Shown here piece by piece: positions 25,163 to 33,487 of a DNA stretch of 64,000 nt (position 1 is the stretch's first letter; the number at the start of each line of letters is the position of its first letter). The notes beneath the pieces are model-generated. The model was not told the DNA's origin, did not search any database, and saw only the letters and a program-made list of their open reading frames with translations. Source of the DNA: Thermoplasmata archaeon (GTDB lineage: Archaea; Thermoplasmatota; Thermoplasmata; Thermoplasmatales; GCA-001856825). Made by a program: the position numbers and the translations under genes. Location of the stretch: positions 62,581 to 126,580 of the forward strand of contig JAJYUV010000002.1 in the NCBI GenBank assembly GCA_021792355.1. Reading direction: 5' to 3'.

Positions 25163-25732
25163 GTGATTTTGAGCGAGCTGTACTTGGCTCTGGTTGGTTA
25201 CACACTTGGACTCTCTTTGGCCGCGCCTCCTGGACCAGTGAATGCAGTAATCATGAACGAATCCTCGAAATCTAAACTCCATGGGACTAGTGTGGGGGCT
25301 GGTGCAATGACGGCAGATTTTATCTTCCTGGTAATTTTATATTTCGGCAGGCTGGTTATACCTGTCTGGGCATTTAAGTATCTTTACATCCTTGGAGCAT
25401 TTATAATGATTTACCTTGCCTTATCCGTTATCCGGTCCAAGATGCCGACAAAGACTCCCACGGGGAACTATTTTGTAGGATTGAGTATGGGCATTACCAA
25501 TCCTTTCCAGATAATTTGGTGGATAACGGTAGGACTCTTTTTGATAGAAAGACTTTCACTCCTATCCGTCGTGGGATTCTTCCTCGGCCTACTGAGCTGG
25601 ATTACATTGTTTCCTTACGCGATGAACAAAGTTGGTAGAAGGTATTCTCCATTGATAAAGGCATTTTCTTTCATCGTGCTCATCCTGTTCGCATTGATCA
25701 TGTTGTTCTACGGCGTCAAATCCTTCCTCTGA
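25163..25732 (+). CDS. LysE/RhtB-family amino-acid exporter
   Basis: 189 residues from GTG 25163. The family signature is at the N-terminus: YTLGLSLAAPPGPVNAVIMN, followed by GTSVGAGAMTADFIF. Six hydrophobic spans follow, with GLSMGITNPFQIIWWITVG in the middle as usual for LysE. It exports an amino acid or similar small solute across the membrane. An extended start at TTG 25091 would add 24 residues that do not resemble the family, and a TATA element lies inside that extension. Monocistronic. Confidence 0.82.
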   Translation: MILSELYLALVGYTLGLSLAAPPGPVNAVIMNESSKSKLHGTSVGAGAMTADFIFLVILYFGRLVIPVWAFKYLYILGAFIMIYLALSVIRSKMPTKTPTGNYFVGLSMGITNPFQIIWWITVGLFLIERLSLLSVVGFFLGLLSWITLFPYAMNKVGRRYSPLIKAFSFIVLILFALIMLFYGVKSFL

Positions 25733-25769
25733 GTGAATTGTACTGAAGCTATTCTTTATTGTTCTATAA

Positions 25770-25892
25770 ATGGATCAACTCCCCGTGTTGGTTAAGGGGA
25801 TACGGAATTATATCGAGGGCAATATTCAGATCACCCTAAAACCACAAAAATTGAATTTCCTAAAATCAAGTGCGATAGATTTCTTATCTTAA
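25770..25892 (+). CDS. Possible small protein (40 aa)
   Basis: ATG 25770 to TAA 25892 encodes a basic 40-residue peptide beginning MDQLPVLVKGIRNYIEGNIQ. AT-rich sequence precedes the ATG. There is no family match or conserved motif. It may be chance. It is included because it fills most of the 200-base gap before the next gene. Confidence 0.2.
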   Translation: MDQLPVLVKGIRNYIEGNIQITLKPQKLNFLKSSAIDFLS

Positions 25893-25930
25893 AGGTTTAA
25901 TATTTCATAATTAATACTCTTCCGATATAA

Positions 25931-26536
25931 ATGCCAGCAACTGAGCAACCGAAGGACTGGTTTACGAAACTTGACGAGCAACTCACTAAGAAGGAAAAGG
26001 AAGTCATGAAGGAGAGTTCACTTACCACTGGAAAAAAATCTGAATTCAACAAAAGGCTCCTCACTGATTTGTGGCAAACTTGGGTAAGGTTCAATAAACA
26101 AAACATTCACTTCACCATCGATCCACCCCCCAGCAAGTGGCTCGAATTCACTAGCTATCCGGAAAAATTCCAGCTGAGTAACGATTTCACCTTTGAGAAC
26201 GTCAGCAACATATCTTTCAAGGACACTGCAGGAGAAGTGGAAAGAGTAGGAGATAGCATCAAGATCATCTATAAGAAAGAAGAGAACGAAATCATATCTG
26301 CACTTTTTGAGTTCTCGGAAGGTGAGAAGTACGATAGGTATACTGGTTGGCACAGATACATAACTCAGCACGTCCTGTACGAGTCACCGATGAAGGTTGC
26401 TAAGATCGAGGAGCTGGAAGAGGTATTGCTGAATGTCATTGCAAAATGGTACGAGAGCCAGTTGAAGAGAAATAGAGATCTAATAATTGAGGAGATAAAG
26501 GGCAGCTACAAGAAGGGTGAAACATTTATTGAGTGA
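25931..26536 (+). CDS. Hypothetical protein
   Basis: 201 residues, soluble. A lysine/glutamate-rich helical start (LDEQLTKKEKEVMKESS) leads into an alpha/beta middle with LTDLWQTWVRFNKQ, a proline patch DPPPSKWLEF, and a beta region FTFENVSNISFKDTAGEVER. A long helix closes the protein (LLNVIAKWYESQLKRNRDLI). No family is recognised. Its stop lies 17 bases beyond the GTG of the AlaX gene, so the two are probably co-transcribed. A TATA-like TTAATACT sits just upstream. Confidence 0.6.
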   Translation: MPATEQPKDWFTKLDEQLTKKEKEVMKESSLTTGKKSEFNKRLLTDLWQTWVRFNKQNIHFTIDPPPSKWLEFTSYPEKFQLSNDFTFENVSNISFKDTAGEVERVGDSIKIIYKKEENEIISALFEFSEGEKYDRYTGWHRYITQHVLYESPMKVAKIEELEEVLLNVIAKWYESQLKRNRDLIIEEIKGSYKKGETFIE

Positions 26537-27206
26537 TGGAGGTAATCTACTCTACCTCCAAGGGATAGAAGGCTCCTACCTGAAAGAAATAGACGTAAGT
26601 GTTTTAGGTCACGAAAATGGCGGTTACATCCTAGACAGGACAATAATGCATTACCAGGGAGGAGGACAACCGGGGGACAGGGGGGTACTGGTATCTGGGA
26701 ACTTGATTATCCCAATCTACAACGTCAAAAAGAAGGGGAAGAACGTTCTCCATCTCTCAACAGCGGAGGCATCCATCGACAGAGGAAAACTTATTGTTGA
26801 ATGGGAGAGAAGATACAAGATAATGAAGATGCACACTCTCCAACACGCCATATCTGCAGTAATATTTTCTGATGGGTACAAGTCGCTAGTTACGGAAGTC
26901 TTTCCGGCATATGGGTACATCGAAAGCAACTCCAGCGTCATCAAGATGAGCGATGATGTCTACGAGATCAGCAGGATTCCAAGGAACGTTAAAAGATATA
27001 ACGTCAAGAGAGAAGAACTGGATCCAAAATTGATGGCGAGATGCGATCTGGACAAGCTTCCAAAGTCAATAAACGAAGTTTCTGTAGTGGAAATAGAAGG
27101 ACTTGACGTCTGTGCCTGCGCAGGAACTCACGTAAAGAACACTTCAGAAATAGGAGCCTACTGGATTAGAACCCCCGGAAAGAGGATAGAATTCGGGCTG
27201 TTTTAA
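26517..27206 (+). CDS. alaX: Alanyl-tRNA editing protein AlaX (first copy)
   Basis: 229 residues. AlaX proteins are free-standing relatives of the AlaRS editing domain that hydrolyse Ser-tRNA(Ala) or Gly-tRNA(Ala). The zinc site is complete: HTLQHAISAVI gives HxxxH, and [15 protein letters not shown] gives Cys and His. The N-terminal GGGQPGDRGVL barrel is also present. GTG 26517 overlaps the upstream gene; TTG 26529 is an alternative and the exact start is uncertain. A second, divergent AlaX lies at 50.8 kb. Confidence 0.87.
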   Translation: MKHLLSDGGNLLYLQGIEGSYLKEIDVSVLGHENGGYILDRTIMHYQGGGQPGDRGVLVSGNLIIPIYNVKKKGKNVLHLSTAEASIDRGKLIVEWERRYKIMKMHTLQHAISAVIFSDGYKSLVTEVFPAYGYIESNSSVIKMSDDVYEISRIPRNVKRYNVKREELDPKLMARCDLDKLPKSINEVSVVEIEGLDVCACAGTHVKNTSEIGAYWIRTPGKRIEFGLF

Positions 27207-27213
27207 CGATTGT

Positions 27214-27909
27214 TCATCGGAACAGTTCTGATTTAGCGAGTATTTCTATTCCGTTTGATCCTATCGTATATGGTCTGGCTTTTCTGTCGTGATTTGTCAG
27301 TCGCATCTTCAGGACTCTAATTATGCTGGTAGTTGAGCCCATGTTGTCGTCGTACTTGTTCTGAAGCGAGATAACTCCGTCTGAAACAAATTCCGCAAGC
27401 CCGTCCCTGCTGGAATAAGGGAAAGAGATGTTGGATTCAGCTAGAAGGAGGGACGTGACTTTAAGGTCTCTTAGCGCGTTAGAGAGATTTATTATTACAT
27501 TCCTCTTTAAAATGTCATTCTCCGCAACCATGAGGATCAGTGAAATGCTGTCTATGACTATTCTCTTTGGCCGAAGCGATTCGAGATTTGCCTTGAAATT
27601 CCCCTCTGTCTTCAGCATTTCCACAAATTCTACTGTATCTGGGTTCAGCAGGAACAGATTCTTGTCAAGATAGGGTGTGAAATCTCTGTTGTATGATTTG
27701 GAGGCAAGGATTATGCTATCCTTCCTTTCTTCTAGTGTGAAGTATACTACATTTTCACCCCTTGCTGCACCGCGATGGGCAAAATGTATTCCCATTGTGG
27801 TCTTGCCCGCACCGTAGCTCCCCAGCACCAAGGTTGAGCTCCCTTCCGGAATTCCTCCGCCTAGCATCGCATTTAGTCCTTCCACTCCTGTATCAACGTT
27901 TTCCATCAT
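27214..27909 (-). CDS. KaiC/RadA-like ATPase (intact P-loop)
   Basis: 231 residues, a single KaiC-type RecA domain. It starts with TGVEGLNAMLGGGIPEGSST and the Walker A GSYGAGKTT. Walker B is RIVIDSISLIL near residue 120. SRDGLAEFVSDGVISLQ and LKMRLTNHDRKARPYTI are typical of archaeal KaiC homologues. Such proteins are thought to act in signalling; they bind and hydrolyse ATP. Its ATG overlaps the stop of the upstream paralogue (27906), so the two are translationally coupled and may form a mixed complex. Confidence 0.85.
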   Translation of the reverse strand: MMENVDTGVEGLNAMLGGGIPEGSSTLVLGSYGAGKTTMGIHFAHRGAARGENVVYFTLEERKDSIILASKSYNRDFTPYLDKNLFLLNPDTVEFVEMLKTEGNFKANLESLRPKRIVIDSISLILMVAENDILKRNVIINLSNALRDLKVTSLLLAESNISFPYSSRDGLAEFVSDGVISLQNKYDDNMGSTTSIIRVLKMRLTNHDRKARPYTIGSNGIEILAKSELFR

Positions 27910-28706
27910 CTCACCTTCGTCGTGTTGAGCACGATCATTCCCGTATTGTAGTCAAACTCCGTATCGAATCTCTCTATCTTTTCTTTCTCTATTATCGGAA
28001 GGACTCCCGTGAACCTCGGAATTGTCATGTATCTCTTCCTCTTGCTTGACTTTTCAGCCTTGTTCCACTCGAATAGCAACGTACCATCAAAAATTTCCAT
28101 CATTATGTTTTCTGCCCTCTTATCTATGATATCCAAAGTCATCAAAACGTAAACTGTTGAGTGCCACAGCTTGCTCGCTCTTGATATACCTCTCGATATG
28201 TCGAACATAGTCTTTTCTTCCAAATATCTGCTAGTTATAAGGTCTGTGAAGGAATCTATTATGATCAGCTTGTTTTTTCCAGCTTTTTCCATCTCCTTGA
28301 TGAACGAAGTGACCAGACTTTCCTTGTCCCTTATGCTTCCTCCCCCTATCCACGAAGTCGGTATCTGTGTCTGTGCGTAGTAGAGTTTCGAGAAATCGAG
28401 GATTGAGACCCTGTTCCTGAGACTTGAAGACATCTCTTCTTCCAGCGAAAGGGAGAGTATTCTCAGAATTTCATTTGCTGGTTTCGAAAACGATACATAC
28501 AGAATTCCTTCCGGAAATTCAACTTCATAATTCTCTAGGTCCCTCGGAATCCTGCCATCTAAAGCTCTGGCCAGATTTACTGCAGATGTTAGGGCAAATT
28601 CGAAATTCCCAGCTCCTGGTTCTCCGAGAAGAAGAACCGAACTCCCCTCAGGAATACCGCCCTTCATTATGCTATCAAGAGATGAGACAAACGTTGGTAC
28701 CTTCAT
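27906..28706 (-). CDS. KaiC-like protein with degenerate Walker A (pseudo-ATPase)
   Basis: 266 residues, paralogous to the next gene. The domain opens with LDSIMKGGIPEGSSVLLLGE, but the P-loop reads GEPGAGNFEF. The lysine and Ser/Thr of GxxxxGK(S/T) are replaced by Asn-Phe, so ordinary ATP hydrolysis is unlikely. Walker B-like KLIIIDSFTDLI remains. Variant P-loops of this kind are known in some archaeal KaiC homologues. Overlaps of 4 bases at both ends tie it to the epimerase upstream and the intact KaiC downstream. Confidence 0.8.
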   Translation of the reverse strand: MKVPTFVSSLDSIMKGGIPEGSSVLLLGEPGAGNFEFALTSAVNLARALDGRIPRDLENYEVEFPEGILYVSFSKPANEILRILSLSLEEEMSSSLRNRVSILDFSKLYYAQTQIPTSWIGGGSIRDKESLVTSFIKEMEKAGKNKLIIIDSFTDLITSRYLEEKTMFDISRGISRASKLWHSTVYVLMTLDIIDKRAENIMMEIFDGTLLFEWNKAEKSSKRKRYMTIPRFTGVLPIIEKEKIERFDTEFDYNTGMIVLNTTKVR

Positions 28707-29641
28707 TTGGAAGCACCTGCATCTTCGATTGCCTTTCTGACTGCTTCTTTGCTCTCTATCTCATACTTCCATCCGTTTCTTAGTGCCTTGGTTATGTCAA
28801 GTCCGGCATATTTAATGTCTCCCACCCATCCCGCTCCACCCGGCCCTCCTGCGTACTTTATCTTAGCCCCTGGTGCAAACTTTGCGATCGTCATTTCTGC
28901 TATTTCCGCCACTGTGGTCCTACCTCTCGTTCCGAGGTTGAATAATCCATCTTCCTTTCCGTGAAGTTCTGTGATACCCCTCACGCAGTCATCGACGTAA
29001 ATATAAGATTTCTTTTGAGTCCCATCTCCAAGCACTTCAAGAGTGGTTCTGTCCTTTGCCAGCTTCTTAATGAAATCAGAAATGGCTCCATGAGTCCCCT
29101 TCCGGCCAACGACATTCGCAAACCTAAATATCGATGACTTGAAACCATAGTTACTTGAAAAACTGAAGATGAATGCCTCTGCTGAAAGCTTAGATGCTCC
29201 ATAGTGCGATATTGGTTTTAGGGGTCCGTACAGTTCTGGAGTTGGAATGATTTCTGCATTTCCATACACCGCGCTGGTAGAGGAAAAGACTATTTCCTTT
29301 ACGTCCTTTGATCTCATTGCCTCCAGAACAGAATAGGTTGCCTGAACATTTTCCCTGAAGTCAACGCTTGAGTCTTCATACCCTCTTCTGACGTCAGCGT
29401 TTGCGCTCAAATGAAACACAATATCGACATCTTCCATTTCTCTCTTCAACATATCATTGTCCTTTACGTCCATCTTTTTGAATGCGAAATTCGGGGATTT
29501 GGTAAATTCTGCAATATTCTCCTCTCGGCCTGAGGAAAAATTGTCTACCCCGATAACAAAATTGTCCCTTACCAGAGACTCCACGAGATTAGAACCAATA
29601 AACCCAGCCGCCCCAGTGACCAAAATCCTCTTTCCTTTCAC
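28703..29641 (-). CDS. NAD-dependent nucleotide-sugar epimerase/dehydratase (GalE-like)
   Basis: 312 residues, extended short-chain dehydrogenase fold. The NAD site GAAGFIGSNLVE is at residues 10-21, the catalytic Ser-Ser-Thr run SSTSAVYG is near 122, and YGASK (Tyr and Lys of the active site) is near 147. It probably interconverts UDP-glucose/UDP-galactose or a similar pair for surface glycans; exact specificity is not readable. It is the first gene of a three-gene unit with the two KaiC-like genes. Confidence 0.85.
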   Translation of the reverse strand: MKGKRILVTGAAGFIGSNLVESLVRDNFVIGVDNFSSGREENIAEFTKSPNFAFKKMDVKDNDMLKREMEDVDIVFHLSANADVRRGYEDSSVDFRENVQATYSVLEAMRSKDVKEIVFSSTSAVYGNAEIIPTPELYGPLKPISHYGASKLSAEAFIFSFSSNYGFKSSIFRFANVVGRKGTHGAISDFIKKLAKDRTTLEVLGDGTQKKSYIYVDDCVRGITELHGKEDGLFNLGTRGRTTVAEIAEMTIAKFAPGAKIKYAGGPGGAGWVGDIKYAGLDITKALRNGWKYEIESKEAVRKAIEDAGASK

Positions 29642-29742
29642 TGTTTGAGAACCGCTGCGAAATTTAATAATTTTCTATAAAACAGTCAAATCCTAATTGA
29701 GGCTCGGGATGAATTGGACTTTAATTATCCTTTTAGGAGTAT

Positions 29743-30285
29743 TCAAAAACTATTTCCTGCTTTATTTGTGTCTAAGTCGTATAGCTCAAGAAAATTTTCA
29801 ATTATTCTCTCTGTAAGTCCCCATACGACACCAGCTTCTATCTTGAATGATTTTCCGTAATCTCCATTAAACGGAAGTAGTTCAGACAAACCAACCCATA
29901 AGAGATACTCAGATTCCTCGGAAGGTACTAGCGGCCGAGGTTCGTGTAATTCGAACACATAAGCATATACTTCGAGATTATGTCTATTTCCTGGAACAAA
30001 AGGTCCGAAGTGACCGAGATAATCGGAACCCTCTTTTAGGTCTATACCCGTTTCCTCGAGGGTCTCTCTAATCGCTGTGTCTCTGAGCGTTTTATCCCCT
30101 TTAGAATAGTGCCCTCCGGGGAGGGAAAACTGACCAGCCCATGGATCGTTTTTAGCCGAGGTCCTCTTTTCTATGATTATTTTGTTTCTTAGAAGTACGA
30201 TGGCGACAGCTGCATATTCCTTACCATCTTTCAAATCGACGATTTCGGTCGTGTTTTGCCGTCCTGCAGAATGCCGGATATGCAT
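29743..30285 (-). CDS. Nudix hydrolase, CoA pyrophosphatase-like
   Basis: 180 residues. The sequence WAGQFSLPGGHYSKGD followed by TAIRETLEETGID contains the Nudix core REtxEETG, with the spacing (G-x5-D-x8-REU) and the preceding KRTSAKNDPWAGQFSLPGG found in CoA diphosphatases of the NudL/YeaB group rather than the standard box. It may cleave CoA or acyl-CoA to 3',5'-ADP and phosphopantetheine. No transmembrane segment. It lies 57 bases upstream of the minus-strand start of the epimerase unit's far end and appears independent. Confidence 0.8.
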   Translation of the reverse strand: MHIRHSAGRQNTTEIVDLKDGKEYAAVAIVLLRNKIIIEKRTSAKNDPWAGQFSLPGGHYSKGDKTLRDTAIRETLEETGIDLKEGSDYLGHFGPFVPGNRHNLEVYAYVFELHEPRPLVPSEESEYLLWVGLSELLPFNGDYGKSFKIEAGVVWGLTERIIENFLELYDLDTNKAGNSF

Positions 30286-30466
30286 TCGTTGTCTATAGAA
30301 CTGATAGTACTAAACTGTAACGCAATGTCTTATATCTATAGAATAAAGAAGGTCCCTGCCAATGAAGCTTGGATTAAGAGCAATCCATAAGTATATGCCT
30401 TGAAATGAAGGCAGAATTTTCCATAGATATCCTAAATTGTACGGCTATGAAGCAAAGTACTAGAAG

Positions 30467-30540
30467 GGCCGGGACCGGGATTTGAACCCGGGTCCGGGGA
30501 TCCACAGTCCCCAAGGATGCACCGCTACCCCATCCCGGCC
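30467..30540 (-). tRNA. tRNA-His (anticodon GUG)
   Basis: 73 bases plus the G-1 at 30540 that is specific to tRNA-His. The acceptor GCCGGGA pairs with TCCCGGC and the discriminator C pairs with G-1. The anticodon stem GGGGA/TCCCC encloses CTGTGGA with anticodon GTG. The T arm CCGGG-TTCAAAT-CCCGG is perfect. No intron, no encoded CCA. Confidence 0.94.
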
Positions 30541-30565
30541 ATGTTTCCTCAAACGATTCCTTCCT

Positions 30566-30575
30566 AAAATATTTA
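30566..30575 (+). promoter_or_regulatory. TATA-like element for the HAD hydrolase gene
   Basis: AAAATATTTA lies 32 to 23 bases before GTG 30598 and immediately downstream of the tRNA-His 5' end on the other strand. Confidence 0.45.
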
Positions 30576-30597
30576 CCAGAGGTTACGATTTGGAAAA

Positions 30598-31266
30598 GTG
30601 CTATCAGATCAAGCGATCTTCCTAGACTATTCCAACACTATAACTACTGTAGAGTCCGAGAATGCTTATATATCTGGTTGGCTCGATTTGGTCGCAAAGA
30701 AATACAGCATAAACGATGATTTCCATGCTAAGTTTGGGAAAATGAGGTTAGCGAAACTCATTGATAGGGAGAAAAAATTCAGAACATTTATGGAGATAAA
30801 CAGAGAGGTGCTCTTCGAACTGTACGGCCTGACCAATATTCTAGAAGAGGAGTATTACAGATCTCACGAAAAAAACCTAAGACTTAGACCAGACTTCATT
30901 GATTTTATTAAAAAAGCAAGAGACAGGTTCCAGGTAGTAATGGTCACAGATGCAGACAATGTCTATACAGAAAGGACCTTGAATGCCCTTGAAATAACTG
31001 GATATTTTGATCTTATAGTGACCGCCGAGATGGTCGGAGCTCCGAAGCCAGATCCAAGGATCTTTAATTTCGCTCTCAAAGAGTCTCACAGTCCTTCCAG
31101 AGTGGTCTTCATTGGTGACTCTGAGAGAAGAGACATAGAAGGGGCAAAGAAAATGAAATTCCTAACTCTGAAAATGGACGATGATTCTACCCAAACTATA
31201 GCGGATAGAACTGTCCACAACTTTGACGAAGTAATGGAAGTCATCAACAGGTTCAATTTCCTTTGA
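30598..31266 (+). CDS. HAD-superfamily hydrolase
   Basis: 222 residues. Motif I is FLDYSNTIT (first Asp nucleophile, second acid replaced by Ser as in DxSxT), motif II is MVTDAD, motif III lysine is in GAPKPDPRIF, and motif IV is FIGDSERRDIEG. A helical cap is inserted after motif I (residues 20-80). It is a phosphatase-type enzyme of unknown substrate; the second aspartate of the canonical DxDxT is replaced, as in some phosphonatase and dehalogenase branches. It starts at GTG 30598 with a TATA-like element upstream. Confidence 0.82.
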   Translation: MLSDQAIFLDYSNTITTVESENAYISGWLDLVAKKYSINDDFHAKFGKMRLAKLIDREKKFRTFMEINREVLFELYGLTNILEEEYYRSHEKNLRLRPDFIDFIKKARDRFQVVMVTDADNVYTERTLNALEITGYFDLIVTAEMVGAPKPDPRIFNFALKESHSPSRVVFIGDSERRDIEGAKKMKFLTLKMDDDSTQTIADRTVHNFDEVMEVINRFNFL

Positions 31267-31362
31267 TACTTTCTAACACTCAAGTACAAAAGTACTCATT
31301 CAAAGGAACATCTTTCCAAAAGATAAAGGCAATGTGTCAAATTGAGATAGGAGGTGTCAAGA

Positions 31363-31656
31363 ATGATAGAGAGCACCTTTAGACTCAAAGCTCAGGTTAG
31401 TAGCAGTAGCCCCCAGCTAATTCTAGAGACTGTGAAGAAATTCATTGGTAGTAGCGGGAAGGCAGCCGTACATGGTGGAATCATTGAAATAAGTGCAGAG
31501 CTAGAAGGGGAGAGCGCCAGAGACCTCAACAGGATCCTGCTTTCAGAGATGAGAAGAGTTGAGAAAAAAACTACGCTCAGGGCGGAGTGGACTTCAAATG
31601 GTTTGACCGAGAGATTTTTCGATTATGTCTCAAAGGGGATCAGAAAATCGAGTTGA
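31363..31656 (+). CDS. Small protein, possibly Pcc1/KEOPS-like
   Basis: 97 residues. The order strand-helix-strand-strand-helix-strand (STFRLKAQVSS; LILETVKKFIG; GIIEISAELEGE; ARDLNRILLSEMRRVEK; TTLRAEW) resembles the small KEOPS subunit Pcc1, which helps make the t6A base of tRNA. The similarity is in layout only. ATG 31363 is preferred over GTG 31354 because GGAGGTG ends 6 bases before it. This is one of few clear ribosome-binding sites in front of a single gene here. Confidence 0.55.
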   Translation: MIESTFRLKAQVSSSSPQLILETVKKFIGSSGKAAVHGGIIEISAELEGESARDLNRILLSEMRRVEKKTTLRAEWTSNGLTERFFDYVSKGIRKSS

Positions 31657-31687
31657 ACTCATCTGTCAAGATTCCTAAAGTAGCGGG

Positions 31688-32434
31688 CTAAAATGAGCGG
31701 ATCTTATCGACAACGTTAGCGATGATTTCTTCAAAGTCCCCGGGTGCAACGTTATCCTTGCTCTCAATGACTGTCTCTTTTCTATTTGAACACGGAGCAT
31801 CGCTTATGGAGTCTCCAGGAAATAGTTGAACGTACTGTGCAAAGGAAGATATTGAAACTTCGACCGTTTTAACGTAATTAGGATTCGGAGTATACCCCTT
31901 CAAGTCGGTCGAAGTCTGTTTGTCATAATCTTCGACCTGTTTTGGATCGTAACCAATGCAAAACGACCCTATCTTTTCAAGCGACGCACCAAACAGCACC
32001 GCGTTGAACGGAGGCGTCTTAGTTGTGAAACCTCCCTCAAGAACGCTCCAGGTCTCTCCGGGATCGAGAGTAAACAGGAATGCAATAATTCGCTGTCCCT
32101 GCCCAAAATCGACTATTCCTAGAGGCATTATGTTACTTTCAGTGCCCCTGTTCATGAGAGGGGCCAGTTGAGTCGCCCAAGAAGTCAGACCCGTTCCAAT
32201 ATAGATCGGAAAGTATGCATTGCCAAACATGTATCCGGACCGGTACAGAACTGCGGTTTCTTGGTACGCCGAATTGTTCTTTAGATTCCAAGACACTACC
32301 CCCTGAGTCTTGTTGTACCAATTCCAGTTAGCAGTAATGCTTGTAGATATACTTTCAACGTCACTGCCTATTCCCAGTTCGTACTGTCCCGATACTGGAG
32401 GTAGCGATCCGCTCGTGATCACCATGTGATTCAC
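31688..32434 (-). CDS. Hypothetical beta-rich protein
   Basis: 248 residues without a recognised family. It is rich in Ser/Thr/Asn and aromatic residues (ESISTSITANWNWYNKTQGV; YRSGYMFGNAYFPIYIGTGL) and largely beta in outlook. There are only two cysteines, in SFCIGYDP and DAPCSNRK. There is no signal peptide or membrane span, so it is probably intracellular. A shorter start at the internal ATG 32425 is possible. It stands alone in a region of mixed-orientation genes, which with its unusual composition hints at an acquired gene. Confidence 0.55.
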   Translation of the reverse strand: MNHMVITSGSLPPVSGQYELGIGSDVESISTSITANWNWYNKTQGVVSWNLKNNSAYQETAVLYRSGYMFGNAYFPIYIGTGLTSWATQLAPLMNRGTESNIMPLGIVDFGQGQRIIAFLFTLDPGETWSVLEGGFTTKTPPFNAVLFGASLEKIGSFCIGYDPKQVEDYDKQTSTDLKGYTPNPNYVKTVEVSISSFAQYVQLFPGDSISDAPCSNRKETVIESKDNVAPGDFEEIIANVVDKIRSF

Positions 32435-32787
32435 AAAGTAGAACTTAATTTCTCACTTAACTCTTTGGGGCATTTCAATCTCATCTTGAGGTAAAATGCG
32501 TTTGAATTGAGCTGTAGTAGCGCGTATATTGGGCCAAATCGACTGTCGCTCGCTTAATGGCATTTGCATGATATCTACTACAATTTTTTGAGAGATTAGT
32601 GCAGTGTAATAGTGCGTAAGCACACTACTTTTGATCCCTGCAATTTACCATACAGCGATTCTATAAACTACCTAACAATTTTCTTCCTCAATTCTTACTT
32701 CTTTGCTTCCTTCCTCACATCAGATACTGCCCCATAGTTCCAATAGTAACTTTTAGCGCACCAGAGTGCTTGCATTCTGTTATAGAT
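32435..32787. other. 353-base gap with a possible decayed reading frame
   Basis: AT-rich and non-coding in its present form. On the minus strand the stretch about 32630-32775 reads MQALWCAKSYYWNYGAVSDV and then continues, broken by in-frame stops, through ELRKKIVR and FIESLYGKLQG, which looks like a gene remnant, but I cannot name the family. A small hairpin (GTGC-GTAA-GCAC) lies near 32612-32624. No promoter or RNA gene is evident. Confidence 0.3.
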
Positions 32788-33342
32788 TCAAAAGAACCTA
32801 AGAAAGTCGTTAGTGCTCATAATAGGCATCATTCTTGCGAGATTTTTCAAGCTTCTCTCGTGAGCTTCCTTATCTCTGGACGATACTGCATCCTGAATAA
32901 TGACGGGAATAAAGCCCAGATTCTGCGCGTGCCTGGCAGAGGTTTCAACTCCCATCTCCGTTGCTATCCCTGTGAAGAAAATGGTGTTAATCCCTGCATT
33001 CCTCAACATCAACTCGAAATTCGTTCCGATGAAGAAACTCGCAGTGTTCTTGTTGATCACCGTATCATTCTTTTCTGGATAAACTTCCTTTACGACGTCA
33101 CCTGGTTCGAATCTTCCAAATCCTGAGACCTTTCTCAATGGGGATTCATACTTTTCCGGTAGCGGTGTTATCTTTGAATAGAAGATTGGAATGTTTGAGC
33201 TTCTGGATTTCTCTATAATCCTGACGAGATTTGTAATAAACTCTTCTTTGTTAAAAATACTTGAGACAAGGGCTTCCTGAACATCCCATACCACGAGAGC
33301 ACTCTTCTCTCTCTTTATCAGACCTTGCACGTTCTGAAACAT
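32788..33342 (-). CDS. Isochorismatase-like hydrolase lacking the catalytic cysteine
   Basis: 184 residues from ATG 33342. Family landmarks: Asp in [11 protein letters not shown], Lys in [10 protein letters not shown], and [20 protein letters not shown]. At the position of the nucleophilic Cys of cysteine-hydrolase members (nicotinamidase type, normally CV) it has Gly, as in true isochorismatases such as EntB and PhzD. The natural substrate is unknown. An upstream extension to 33444 is in frame but adds a basic tail not found in the family. It is divergent from the Ada-like gene. Confidence 0.78.
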   Translation of the reverse strand: MFQNVQGLIKREKSALVVWDVQEALVSSIFNKEEFITNLVRIIEKSRSSNIPIFYSKITPLPEKYESPLRKVSGFGRFEPGDVVKEVYPEKNDTVINKNTASFFIGTNFELMLRNAGINTIFFTGIATEMGVETSARHAQNLGFIPVIIQDAVSSRDKEAHERSLKNLARMMPIMSTNDFLRFF

Positions 33343-33460
33343 ATGTGCTGATTTGATATTCGAGCAAATAATTTTTCTACTTCTTCCTTTTGGACCGCTT
33401 TGTCTCAAATATAGACGGAATGATATGTTGATCCGTGAGTTCAAGAAATCGACATAATGT

Positions 33461-33468
33461 CTTTTATT
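33461..33468 (+). promoter_or_regulatory. TATA-like element for the Ada-like gene
   Basis: CTTTTATT lies 27 to 20 bases before ATG 33488 in the divergent gap upstream of the isochorismatase-like gene. Confidence 0.4.
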
Positions 33469-33487
33469 CTCTCTTCATTCACACCCA

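Noticed and set aside
30286..30466. Possible small gene between the Nudix gene and tRNA-His
   Set aside because: Only a 13-codon frame is present and nothing else is recognisable; treated as plain intergenic sequence.
33343..33444. N-terminal extension of the isochorismatase-like protein
   Set aside because: The 34 extra residues are a basic tail with no counterpart in the family, and ATG 33342 gives a normal start just before the first conserved strand.
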